Below are positions 48,865 through 57,670 of a stretch of DNA of 64,000 bases, one piece after another. A program made the translations under genes and the position numbers. The notes beneath the pieces were generated by a model. The model was not told where the DNA came from, ran no database searches, and saw only the letters and a program-made list of their open reading frames with translations. The first letter of the stretch is position 1. Each line of letters starts with the position of its first letter. Source of the DNA: an uncultured Oscillospiraceae bacterium (GTDB lineage Bacteria > Bacillota > Clostridia > Oscillospirales > Ruminococcaceae); assembly GCA_905197685.1 (NCBI GenBank), contig CAJJZS010000006.1, positions 62,001 to 126,000 of the forward strand. Direction: 5' to 3'.

Positions 48865-49869
48865 TTAGCCCTGTACCTTTTTCAAAAAAGCTCTGAGCAA
48901 ATGTTTGGTTTCGGTTAAATCCTGCTGACAAATCATAGCGGAAACGGTGTTAGGATAACGGCACGGTACCGATACCGACAACACACGAACTCCTGCGCAA
49001 GAAAGCTGCACACTGCGGCTTTCGTTCTTTACCGTGCTTCTTTCCGGCTGCTGGAGCAAAATCTTTTCCTCTTTTGCCGCTGCTGCGCACAGATTGTATA
49101 AATCCGCATCATAGTAGGTCATCTGGTCATGCAGGGAGATTGCCGCTCCCTTTCCCAAACAGCAGGTTCTGTTCCCGCCGCGACCGTCATCTGCCGGAGC
49201 CGCGCCTAAAATCAAAGCGATGTCCGGTTTCAGTGCAAAAGCTGCATTTGCCGCCGCGCTGGTCATCGCCTGTGAGCTTGCGTTAAACACAACGTCAATG
49301 TCATAATCCCATTCTTCCTTTAACATCTCCGCCAGCATCGCGCACACCGCTCTGGTTTCCATCGCCTTACCTGTAAGATAACCGTTGCCAAAAGCCGCTA
49401 CTCCTTCGCCCGCAAAGGTTGCCTGAGCGCCCAGAGAAACAGCGCTCTCTGCGCTTGGTTTGGAGGAAGCTCCGATATCAATATACAGTTGGTCAAAGCT
49501 GACCGGCTTGTCCTGTTCCTCTTTTGTCTGGAGGTGAATTGGTTTTGTTCCGATTACACCGATGGTTTTGCCGTCAATGCGCACCGCTTTTCCTAAAACC
49601 GCTCTGTTATCCAAATCTCCGACATTGGCAAAGGAAAGCAGTCCGTCCTCACGGATTCCGGTTATCATAAATCCCGCTTCGTCCATGCGAGCGGTCAGCA
49701 TTACCTTTTTATTTCCGGGTTTCTTTCCCTGTTTGTGGCAGATTAAGTTGCCCCTTGCATCGGTTCTGTATTCACAGCAATCGCCCAGATAGGAAATCAG
49801 CTCTTCCCGAACTTTTTCCTCTCTGCCCGAAATACCGTCTGCGTTACACAGTTTTTCTATCAGTTCCAT
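48865..49869 (-). CDS. M42-like pseudo-peptidase
   Basis: A 334-residue paralogue of the neighbouring M42 aminopeptidase. Alignment of motifs shows all metal and catalytic residues replaced: AHMDE is ARMDE (His to Arg), KALDDR is KAMETR, the catalytic EE pair in VMEEVG is QA, the VDV aspartate is glycine and the C-terminal RYMHTP histidine is asparagine. It cannot bind the two metals, so it is more likely a structural or regulatory subunit of the dodecameric peptidase shell. Start taken at the ATG with GGAAGG nine bases upstream. 24 bp after the active gene. Confidence 0.78.
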   Translation of the reverse strand: MELIEKLCNADGISGREEKVREELISYLGDCCEYRTDARGNLICHKQGKKPGNKKVMLTARMDEAGFMITGIREDGLLSFANVGDLDNRAVLGKAVRIDGKTIGVIGTKPIHLQTKEEQDKPVSFDQLYIDIGASSKPSAESAVSLGAQATFAGEGVAAFGNGYLTGKAMETRAVCAMLAEMLKEEWDYDIDVVFNASSQAMTSAAANAAFALKPDIALILGAAPADDGRGGNRTCCLGKGAAISLHDQMTYYDADLYNLCAAAAKEEKILLQQPERSTVKNESRSVQLSCAGVRVLSVSVPCRYPNTVSAMICQQDLTETKHLLRAFLKKVQG

Positions 49870-49893
49870 CGTTGTCATCCTTCCTTTCCCCCT

Positions 49894-50907
49894 TTATCGA
49901 ATATTGCTTGCAACATAAGCCGCTGCCAGCTTCGCAGTATTTTCCATATCTTCCGCGCTGATTACCTCAACTGGTGTGTGCATATAGCGCAGAGGGATAC
50001 AGGTGCAGGCTCCCTTTGCTCCCGCTCCTGCCATAATCAAACCGTCCGCGTCTGTTCCGGTGCGGTATCCCGCATATACCTTAACCTGATGACGGATTCC
50101 GTTCTCTTTGCCTGTCTGAGCCATCCCTTCCGATACCTCGCGGCTTAAAATCGGATTGTGACCTACCATCGGACCGTCTCCAAGCTGTCCGCCCTGATGC
50201 GTTTTCAGTTCCGGACTTAATGCAAAGCTGACATCTACCGAGATACAGTGGGTAAATTCTCCCAACGCATTTGCGCCGGTTGCAGCTCCCATACCGCCCA
50301 CTTCTTCCATAACGCTGAGCAGCAAGGTAACGGAACAAGCGGTATCCATCTCTTTTAACATTCTTGCAGCGGCAATCATCGCTGCGCAGCCGCAGCGGTC
50401 ATCCAACGCTTTACCGGAAACCTTTCCTTCCAACAAGTGTTTGAGTCCGCCGATGTAAGAAATTCTTGTTCCGATCGGGAATTCCTCTTCCGCCTGTTCT
50501 TTGCTCATTCCGGCATCCACATAAAGCTGTTCTAATGTTGGATTTTTTGCAGGGTTGTGTTCTTCCGAAGCAACGATTCCTCGTCTGTCCCCCTTGGTTC
50601 CGTGAATCCATACCGGTGCTGCGGTTGCCACTCTGCGGTCAATTCCTCCGCAGCGGGTCACCTTTAAAAATCCGTTTTGGTCAATACCGCATACCATCAA
50701 ACCAATCTCGTCCATATGCGCTTCCAACACAACGTGCGGACGATCCTTTGCCTCTCTTTTTACCTCACAGATTAAGCTGCCCAGCGCTGTTCTGCGAACC
50801 GGACCCAAATCTGCAATTTCTTTTTCCAAAAAGTCAGCAATCGGTTTTTCATATCCTGCCACGCCGCCGACCTTTGTCAGTTTTTCCAACAGTTCAAGTG
50901 TCTGCAT
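49894..50907 (-). CDS. M42 family aminopeptidase (TET/FrvX type)
   Basis: A 337-residue di-metal aminopeptidase with all expected residues: EAHMDEIG (His ligand), KALDDR (Asp ligand), SVMEEVG (catalytic Glu and ligand), SVDVS (Asp ligand) and RYMHTP (His ligand). Forms large tetrahedral shells that trim peptides in the cytoplasm. Followed by its degenerate paralogue in one operon. Together with the opp transporter and other peptidases it points to peptide use as nutrients. Confidence 0.9.
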   Translation of the reverse strand: MQTLELLEKLTKVGGVAGYEKPIADFLEKEIADLGPVRRTALGSLICEVKREAKDRPHVVLEAHMDEIGLMVCGIDQNGFLKVTRCGGIDRRVATAAPVWIHGTKGDRRGIVASEEHNPAKNPTLEQLYVDAGMSKEQAEEEFPIGTRISYIGGLKHLLEGKVSGKALDDRCGCAAMIAAARMLKEMDTACSVTLLLSVMEEVGGMGAATGANALGEFTHCISVDVSFALSPELKTHQGGQLGDGPMVGHNPILSREVSEGMAQTGKENGIRHQVKVYAGYRTGTDADGLIMAGAGAKGACTCIPLRYMHTPVEVISAEDMENTAKLAAAYVASNIR

Positions 50908-50954
50908 TCTTTTCTCCCTTTCTTATTTTTCTTGTTTTGTGAAACCATTCTCCC

Positions 50955-50999
50955 AAAAATCCGCAAAAGGGCAGAACATTTTGATGTCCTACCCTTTGC
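50955..50999 (-). terminator. terminator after the opp operon
   Basis: GCAAAAGGG/CCCTTTGC stem with an internal GACAT/ATGTT pairing, followed by five T on the minus strand. Confidence 0.7.
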
Positions 51000-51017
51000 A
51001 GCAGCTAAAAAAGCCTG

Positions 51018-52979
51018 TTATTCTTCGATGTATGCGCTTACTAAAGCACTGTCCCAAGCCCACTGGCTGTCTGCGTCGAAGTTCTTAATCTTTGTGTTAT
51101 AGAAGTCGAAGTTTTCCGAACAGCTGATTGGCAGGTCAGGCAGAGCCTTGTTGAATTCCTGCTGATATGCCAGCCATTTTGCAGACCAGTCTTCATCATC
51201 GCCCGGAGCTACATTTTTCATAGCCTGTGTTACTTCTACCATCGCTTTATCTCTGATATAGTTGCCGTTGTAAGAACCCATGTACTTGTCCTCATCGCTG
51301 AAGAAGTACCATGCGGTGTTTACAGTAGCAAAGCCGGTAGATACATTGAACATATTGTAGGTTGGTTCTTCGATGTTTTCACGGAACATATTGTTCAGAA
51401 CAACTGCCCAGTCCATTTTGGTCGGTTCGAGATTCATACCGATTTTTTCCATTTCCGGAGGCAGCATGGTCAGCAGCAGGTTGGTACCGTCGCTTTCGGT
51501 GCAAGCCCATTTGATGGTCAGCGGCATCAGTTCGCCGTCTACTTCTTTATGACGAATCTTATCGGTACCTTCTACAAATGCCTCGCCTTTTTCGTTCAGG
51601 GTCCAGCCGCCGTCAATCAGAAGCTGTTTTGCTTTTTCGGTATCCAAAGAGTAGTGGGTCAAAGTTTCTGCCAAAGCGTCTTTGTTGTCCTGGTATTCCC
51701 ACAAAGAACGGCTGTAACAACCGTCTACTACAGTACCGTAACCCTGAGACATCTGTTTGGTGTATTCGTCACGGTCGAAGCAGTATGCGATTGCCTGACG
51801 AACTTCTCTGAACTGTGTCGGACCCAGGTCGCAAACGAACAGGAATTTAGAGTAGGAGCTTCCGTCATAGGAAATTGCATCCAGCGGAACGCCTGCATCT
51901 ACCATGTCCAGACCTTTATTGATTTCTTCACCGCCGGAAACACCGCGGATTAAGTCAACGGTTCCTGCTTTCAGCTCGTCCATCTGGGTTGCTTTGGTAA
52001 CTGTTTTTACAATAATTTTTTCAATGTGCGGGGTTGCGCCTCTGTAATCGCCGACATATTTGTCGTTGCGGGTCAAGGTGCAGATTTTGGTTGCCGGATC
52101 ATAGCTACCGAAGTTGTAAGGACCGCAGGTAACCTTTGGCAGGAATCGGTAACCGGTGCTGGAGTTGCCGATGGTTTCGCCCAGCAGTTCGTTTGTAAAG
52201 TTGCCTTCGATGTAAACACCGTTGCCGTCATCTTTTACTTCACAGTCAGGTGCGATAACAGACATTGGGTATGGCTGAACGGTAACTAAGGTCAGCTCGT
52301 AGTAGTTTGGCAGCTCATCTGCCGCAATAGTCATAGAGAACTGATAGTCGCCCAGCAGACGAACGCCGGAGAATTCTTTCTTCTCGCCGCCATTGAATTC
52401 TTTGTAACCGTCAATGCTTGCCAGCAGAGCGGTATCTGCCTGCAGGGATTCAAACTGGGAAGAGGAAATGAGCAGAGCAGAGAATACATAATCCTTCGCA
52501 GTGATCGGTGTTCCGTCATTCCATGTCAGATTTTCGTTGAGGGTGAAGGTGTAGGTTTTAGAACCGTCTTCATTCTCTTTTGCATCGTATTCTTTTACTA
52601 CGGTCGGGTCTACTTCAAATTTACCCTCTCTTGTAAATACGATATTGGAGTAAGCGTTGATCAGGGCTTTGATTCTGTTGTTTGCTTCGCCATTGGTCCA
52701 ACCGGTCATAAAGTCGTTGGTAACGTCGGAGCCGACGCCGACAACCACTTCGCCGCCGATCGGAGCGTCAGCCGGAGGCAGACCGGAAGCTTCTTTTTCA
52801 TCCTCAGCGGAATCTTCTTCTTTTGCTTCCTCGCCTGTTTCGGTTTTGCTTTCTTCTTTGTTTTCTTCGGTTTGCTCTGTTTCATTGGTGTTTGTGGAAA
52901 CGGTATCTCCGCCGCCGCAAGCTGCCATAGAAAGGGACATAGCCATTGCTAACAGCACAGCAAGTATCTTCTTTCTCAT
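51018..52979 (-). CDS. oppA: oligopeptide-binding lipoprotein (OppA type)
   Basis: A 653-residue family 5 solute-binding protein with lipobox MAAC (mature Cys about 20), a 50-residue Glu/Asp/Ser-rich linker, then the binding domains. Last gene of the opp-like operon, after a small membrane protein. Two hairpins (53006-53022 and 53035-53058) in the 88-bp gap before it could stabilise its part of the mRNA, as often seen for binding proteins. Start at 52979 has GGAAAGGAAGG; a longer frame is discounted. Confidence 0.92.
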   Translation of the reverse strand: MRKKILAVLLAMAMSLSMAACGGGDTVSTNTNETEQTEENKEESKTETGEEAKEEDSAEDEKEASGLPPADAPIGGEVVVGVGSDVTNDFMTGWTNGEANNRIKALINAYSNIVFTREGKFEVDPTVVKEYDAKENEDGSKTYTFTLNENLTWNDGTPITAKDYVFSALLISSSQFESLQADTALLASIDGYKEFNGGEKKEFSGVRLLGDYQFSMTIAADELPNYYELTLVTVQPYPMSVIAPDCEVKDDGNGVYIEGNFTNELLGETIGNSSTGYRFLPKVTCGPYNFGSYDPATKICTLTRNDKYVGDYRGATPHIEKIIVKTVTKATQMDELKAGTVDLIRGVSGGEEINKGLDMVDAGVPLDAISYDGSSYSKFLFVCDLGPTQFREVRQAIAYCFDRDEYTKQMSQGYGTVVDGCYSRSLWEYQDNKDALAETLTHYSLDTEKAKQLLIDGGWTLNEKGEAFVEGTDKIRHKEVDGELMPLTIKWACTESDGTNLLLTMLPPEMEKIGMNLEPTKMDWAVVLNNMFRENIEEPTYNMFNVSTGFATVNTAWYFFSDEDKYMGSYNGNYIRDKAMVEVTQAMKNVAPGDDEDWSAKWLAYQQEFNKALPDLPISCSENFDFYNTKIKNFDADSQWAWDSALVSAYIEE

Positions 52980-53005
52980 TTTGAAACCTTCCTTTCCGTT
53001 TCTGC

Positions 53006-53058
53006 GTGTATATTGCATACACAAATTTATTCACACCCAACAACATCTGCCATTGGGT
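53006..53058 (-). other. two hairpins upstream of oppA
   Basis: GTGTAT/ATACAC with a five-base loop (53006-53022) and ACCCAA/TTGGGT with a 12-base loop (53035-53058). No T-run, so more likely mRNA stability or processing elements than terminators. Confidence 0.4.
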
Positions 53059-53067
53059 TTGCGACAA

Positions 53068-53265
53068 TTAGCGTAAAAAGAAGAACCAAATTACCGCCAA
53101 AAAGATGAGAATCACAACGATGACTGCCGGCAAAAAGGTAATGATCGCCGCCAGTATCATCGCCAGCAAATCATTTTTTTCCAACGGCGTTTCTTCCATC
53201 GTCTTTTTAAACTTCTTTTCGCTTTCCGACGGTTTCACAACCCGGTTGATCTTATCCCAGAACAT
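53068..53265 (-). CDS. small single-pass membrane protein in the opp operon
   Basis: A 65-residue protein: a charged N-terminal half and one strong hydrophobic segment (about 32-62) ending FFFLR. AAAGGAGAACC ribosome binding site, 27 bp after oppF and ahead of oppA. Not recognised. Its conserved position inside the operon suggests an accessory subunit of this transporter, but this is inference. Confidence 0.65.
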   Translation of the reverse strand: MFWDKINRVVKPSESEKKFKKTMEETPLEKNDLLAMILAAIITFLPAVIVVILIFLAVIWFFFLR

Positions 53266-53292
53266 TTGGTTCTCCTTTCCCTTTCGTTGTCC

Positions 53293-54861
53293 TTATAAAA
53301 CTTTATGGTCCAAAATATGGTGACACGCTACAAAGTGTCCCGATTCCACTTCCTTAAAGTCCGGCGCTACCTGTTCGCAGATTTCGGTACAGTAACGGCA
53401 GCGTGTGTGGAATTTACAGCCTTTCGGCGGATGAATCGGGCTTGGAATATCACCTTCCAGTAAAATCGCTTCGTGTTTTTTATCCACATCTGTGGTAGGA
53501 ATTGCAGAAATCAAAGCCTCGGTATATGGGTGCAGCGGCTGACGGAACAGTTCTTCCGAGGTTGCCAGCTCAACCATATTTCCCAAATACATAACGCCGA
53601 TTCTGTCCGAAATATATTTTACCACGCTCAGGTCATGGGTGATAAACAGATAGGTCAGATTTTCCTGTTTCTTTAAATCGGAAAGCAAGTTCAGCACCTG
53701 GGACTGAATCGAAACATCCAGCGCCGATACCGCCTCGTCGCAGACAACAAACTTCGGTTTTACTGCCAGAGAACGGGCAATTCCGATACGCTGACGCTGT
53801 CCGCCCGAGAACTGGTGCGGATAGCGATGCAGCATAAACGGCTGCAAACCGCAATCGGTCATAACCTTTAAGATATATTCCTGCATTGCCGCATTGTCCG
53901 ATTTAAAGAATTTATGCGCAAGCAAACCTTCCCCGATAATCTGTCCTACCGTCATACGCGGATTTAAGGAGGAATACGGGTCTTGGAAAATCAGCTGCAA
54001 ATCGCGTCTTAATTGACGCATTTCGTTATAATTGAGCTTTGCAAGGTCGATTCCTTCGTCGCGGTTCTGTTCGTGCTTTTGGAATTCTTCGTCATTTGCA
54101 TACTGCTCGCGCAGCCGCTCAATTTCCTTTTCGCAGCCTTCAACCTCAACCTGTTTTTCTGCGGCAATCTTTTCGTGTTTTTCCACCTCGGATTTTGCCG
54201 CATCCAGTTTGGATGTTAAGGAAGTAGTATCCTTCTTTGCTTTGGTAAGCTCTGAAATTTTTGCCTCCAAATCTTCCTTATCCAGTTTTGCGCTTTCCAG
54301 TTCACTCAGTTCTTTGTGCCAGTTTACCGAAGCCTCATATTTTTTGCTGAACAGCTCGGAAACCTTGGACATATCCTCCAAAGTGATAAAACCGCCGACT
54401 AACTGTGCAATATCCAGATAAGCATCGTTTGTTTCTTTTACCAGCTTATCCTTTTCTTCCTTCTGACGGTTCTGTTCTTCCTGGGAAAGCGATTCGTACT
54501 TCTGCAAAAATTCCTTGCATTTTGTGTCCAATTCCTGCCATTTTTTCTTTCTTGCAGGCAGGTCTTTGAGTACTTCTTTAACATACTCCGGCGCCAGAGA
54601 ATCCAGCGTTCTTCCGTAGTACATTGTTTTACCGTCGGTCTGATGATACAGCTGAAGCAGCGTTCTGCCGAAAGTGGACTTTCCGCAGCCGGACTCTCCT
54701 ACCAGGCCAAAAGTTTCGCCCTCATAAATATCAATGGAAATATCATCGTTTGCGTGTACAAACTCCTGATGTTTATTGAATACGGATTTTTTCCCCACCG
54801 GAAAATACTGCTTTAAATGGGAAATTCTTAACAATACTTTTTTATCATTATTTGTTGGCAT
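53293..54861 (-). CDS. oppF: OppF-type ATPase with a coiled-coil insertion
   Basis: A 522-residue ABC ATPase. Walker A GESGCGKST is at 55-63 and Q-loop FQDPYSSLNP at 292-301; signature FSGGQRQR and Walker B VVCDEA(V)SALD follow, and a C-terminal oligopeptide/dipeptide CxxC-type motif with GCKFHTRC is present. Between about residue 87 and 277, where normal OppF has only some ten residues, lies a lysine- and glutamate-rich predicted coiled coil. Start at 54861 with GGAGGAG upstream overlaps the oppD end by 14 bp. Confidence 0.88.
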   Translation of the reverse strand: MPTNNDKKVLLRISHLKQYFPVGKKSVFNKHQEFVHANDDISIDIYEGETFGLVGESGCGKSTFGRTLLQLYHQTDGKTMYYGRTLDSLAPEYVKEVLKDLPARKKKWQELDTKCKEFLQKYESLSQEEQNRQKEEKDKLVKETNDAYLDIAQLVGGFITLEDMSKVSELFSKKYEASVNWHKELSELESAKLDKEDLEAKISELTKAKKDTTSLTSKLDAAKSEVEKHEKIAAEKQVEVEGCEKEIERLREQYANDEEFQKHEQNRDEGIDLAKLNYNEMRQLRRDLQLIFQDPYSSLNPRMTVGQIIGEGLLAHKFFKSDNAAMQEYILKVMTDCGLQPFMLHRYPHQFSGGQRQRIGIARSLAVKPKFVVCDEAVSALDVSIQSQVLNLLSDLKKQENLTYLFITHDLSVVKYISDRIGVMYLGNMVELATSEELFRQPLHPYTEALISAIPTTDVDKKHEAILLEGDIPSPIHPPKGCKFHTRCRYCTEICEQVAPDFKEVESGHFVACHHILDHKVL

Positions 54862-55840
54862 GACGCTCCTCCTTTTCCGGGTAGAAACAACGAACAAGAT
54901 GATCGTCTTCTAACGCAAGCAGTTTTGGTTCTTCGTTCATGCACTTTTCGGTTGCGTATTTGCAGCGCGGAGCAAATTTACAGCCTTTGGGCAAATCCAG
55001 CGGATGCGGAACTGCGCCGGGAATTGCGTCCAGACGAACACCGGTTGGGGTATCCAACCTCGGAATGGAGGTCATCAACCCTTCGGTGTACGGGTGGCTG
55101 TATCTGTTTTCTCCAAACACCTTGCGTACCGGCGCTTTTTCCACAACCTGTCCGCAGTACATTACCGCTACCTCGTCCGCCATCTCATTGATAACCCCGA
55201 GGTTATGGGTGATAAACAGAATAGAGGTTCCCTTTTCTTCCCTCAGGTCGTTCATCAGCTTTAAAATCTGTGCCTGAATGGTAACGTCCAACGCGGTGGT
55301 CGGTTCGTCTGCAATCAACAACTTCGGGCGGCAGGCAAGAGCCATCGCAATCATCACACGCTGACGCATTCCTCCCGAAAGCTGATGCGGGTACTGTTTT
55401 ACTACCTTGTGTGGGTTCGGGATACGAACGTCTGCCAAAATTTCAACTGACTTTGCAGCCGCTTCCTTTTTGCTCATCTTCTGATGAACCATAAACACTT
55501 CGCTTAACTGGCGTTCGATGGTGAACACCGGGTTCAGTGAGGTCATCGGTTCCTGGAAGATAACAGAAATTTCATTTCCCCTGATTTTATACATTTCTTC
55601 TCTGGTACATTTTGAAATTTCGCGACCGTCAAACCAGATTTCGCCGCTTTCAATGTATCCGTTTCCGTCTAAAAGATGCAAGATGCTCATCGCGGAAACG
55701 CTTTTTCCGCTTCCCGATTCTCCTACGATTCCAAGCGTTTTTCCCGCTTCCACCGAGTAGGAAACACCGTTTACTGCTTTCACAACACCCTTTTTCGTAT
55801 CAAAAAAGGTATGTAAATCCTTTATTTCCAGCAAAGACAT
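54848..55840 (-). CDS. oppD: OppD-type ABC ATPase
   Basis: A 330-residue ATPase of normal length: Walker A GESGSGKS, signature LSGGMRQR, Walker B LLIADEPTTALD and the C-terminal GCKFAPRCKY motif of peptide transporter ATPases. Pairs with OppF. 11 bp after the oppC gene. Confidence 0.95.
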   Translation of the reverse strand: MSLLEIKDLHTFFDTKKGVVKAVNGVSYSVEAGKTLGIVGESGSGKSVSAMSILHLLDGNGYIESGEIWFDGREISKCTREEMYKIRGNEISVIFQEPMTSLNPVFTIERQLSEVFMVHQKMSKKEAAAKSVEILADVRIPNPHKVVKQYPHQLSGGMRQRVMIAMALACRPKLLIADEPTTALDVTIQAQILKLMNDLREEKGTSILFITHNLGVINEMADEVAVMYCGQVVEKAPVRKVFGENRYSHPYTEGLMTSIPRLDTPTGVRLDAIPGAVPHPLDLPKGCKFAPRCKYATEKCMNEEPKLLALEDDHLVRCFYPEKEERHANK

Positions 55841-55851
55841 TTGTTTTCCTC

Positions 55852-57657
55852 CTACCGTTCGTTCGATTTCGGGTCAATCGCGTCACGCAAACCGTCGCCG
55901 ATAATATTGATGCTGATGGTGGAAAGACCCAGCGCAATCGACGGGAATACCCATCTCCACCAATAAGTTCCGATTACCTGAGAAGACTGCGAACCGCTGA
56001 GCATATTTCCCCATGTCGGAGAAGGCTCTGTTACACCGAATCCCAGGAAGGAAAGGCTCGATTCGGTCAGCAGACAGGTTGCAAAGCTGATAGTCAGGTT
56101 TACGATAATAACTGTGATAACATTTGGCAAAATGTGCTTAAAGATAATGCTGCTTTCTTTAATACCCATTGCTTTTGCCGCAGTAACAAATTCTTTTTCA
56201 CGTTCTGCCAGAATCTGTCCACGAACCAGTCGCGCCAGTCCCGGCCAGCTCAAAATACCTAAAATAACCATGATTAAGCAGATACGCCCGATATCCGATA
56301 CCTTGTTGCCTAAAACAGCGGATAAAATCATCGCCAAAGGCAGGAACGGCAGCGCGCCCACAATCTCTGCCAGACGCATCAAAATCATATCCACCTTGCC
56401 GCCGTAGTAACCGGACAGACCGCCGACTAAAATGCCGATGATTGCGGAAATAATAACCGAAATCGCACCGATGGTCATAGTCATGCGTCCTGCTGTCAGC
56501 AAACGGGAGAAAATATCTCTGCCCAAAGCGTCGGTTCCCATCAGATAACCCTTTAATCCCCAAGTTACCACCTTGCCCTCGGAAGTAATACCGTAGTTCT
56601 GGTAGTAGCCGGAGTTTACCGATACCAGATTTTTTGCAGAGGAAGGAACTTTTGCCTGTTTGTTGTTATTTCCGCCCCAGCTGTAAGCAGTTCCGTCATC
56701 TAACAACGCAGTAAAATGGTTTCTGCCTCCGGTCAAAGCAGTCACTCGTCCCTGAATTTCTTCCGGCACAGTTTTAATTTCATAATCGTTGCTTCCCCAT
56801 ACTACAACGCGCCCGTCATCCAGCAAAGCTGCGCCGGATTTGTCGGTAGAAGCAACATCCACTGCGTGTCCCTGAATTTCTTCCGGAATCGCGCTGAACA
56901 CATTTTCTCTGTTGGACATACAAACAATCTCATTGTCCTTGGTCAGGCACAGAGCGGTAATCGGGTTGCTTACGATTTTTTCTGCTTTGCCTTCCACCTT
57001 ATCGGTGTCGATATCTGTTGCACTCTCGTTGCCCCAGAAGTAAACATCTCCGCTCTCTGTCAAAGCAAAGGAGGTCTGATATCCCGCTTCAATCTGTTTA
57101 ATATCGTCTAAATCTTCCACTTCCGCCGGCACTTTTCCCAGTCCCATACGGTCATATCCCCAGGTGAACACCTCTCCGTCCTCATTAAGCGCAAGAACGT
57201 GGTCCTGACCTGCGGATACCTGTTCGATTTTTCCCATGTTTTTTGGCAGCTTTTTGAGCTTATCGGTCAGATTACCCCACTCGTACAGGTTGCCGTCATT
57301 GTCAATACCCACGCCGTAAACCGGACCGTTATCAATCTGTTTTGCGTTTCCTGCCAACTGCTTCGGTACATTCATAAAGGAAAATCCTGGTTTTACATTC
57401 TGCTGGGTCGGGTCCTGGAAAGACAAATCCACCGGAAAAAAGAACGGCAGAATCAAACAACACAGAAAAATAAACAGAAAAACAGCAATTCCTGTCATGG
57501 TCAGTTTGCTTTCGCGGATATTTTTCAGTACAGTATGAAACGGACTTTGAATTTGTTCTTCCTCCAGTACAGACATTTCTTCCGCCGGATTCTGTCCGAA
57601 AAACATTCTTTTTAAAGTCTGTCCAAATCCGGACTTTTTCTTTTTATTTTTTCCCAT
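55852..57657 (-). CDS. oppC: OppC-type permease with an inserted RCC1 propeller
   Basis: A 601-residue permease, about twice the usual length. TM1 is at about 54-74; residues about 102-368 form seven RCC1/BLIP-like repeats of 39-42 residues ending in W-G pairs (LYEWGN, VFTWGY, VYFWGN, IVCMSN, VVVWGS, AYSWGG, VVTWGL); the permease resumes at GTDALGRD (374-381) with the remaining membrane segments and the EAA loop. The propeller therefore sits in the first extracytoplasmic loop. 13 bp after oppB. Ordinary OppC has only a short loop there. Confidence 0.9.
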   Translation of the reverse strand: MGKNKKKKSGFGQTLKRMFFGQNPAEEMSVLEEEQIQSPFHTVLKNIRESKLTMTGIAVFLFIFLCCLILPFFFPVDLSFQDPTQQNVKPGFSFMNVPKQLAGNAKQIDNGPVYGVGIDNDGNLYEWGNLTDKLKKLPKNMGKIEQVSAGQDHVLALNEDGEVFTWGYDRMGLGKVPAEVEDLDDIKQIEAGYQTSFALTESGDVYFWGNESATDIDTDKVEGKAEKIVSNPITALCLTKDNEIVCMSNRENVFSAIPEEIQGHAVDVASTDKSGAALLDDGRVVVWGSNDYEIKTVPEEIQGRVTALTGGRNHFTALLDDGTAYSWGGNNNKQAKVPSSAKNLVSVNSGYYQNYGITSEGKVVTWGLKGYLMGTDALGRDIFSRLLTAGRMTMTIGAISVIISAIIGILVGGLSGYYGGKVDMILMRLAEIVGALPFLPLAMILSAVLGNKVSDIGRICLIMVILGILSWPGLARLVRGQILAEREKEFVTAAKAMGIKESSIIFKHILPNVITVIIVNLTISFATCLLTESSLSFLGFGVTEPSPTWGNMLSGSQSSQVIGTYWWRWVFPSIALGLSTISINIIGDGLRDAIDPKSNER

Positions 57658-57670
57658 CTGCTTCTCCCTC

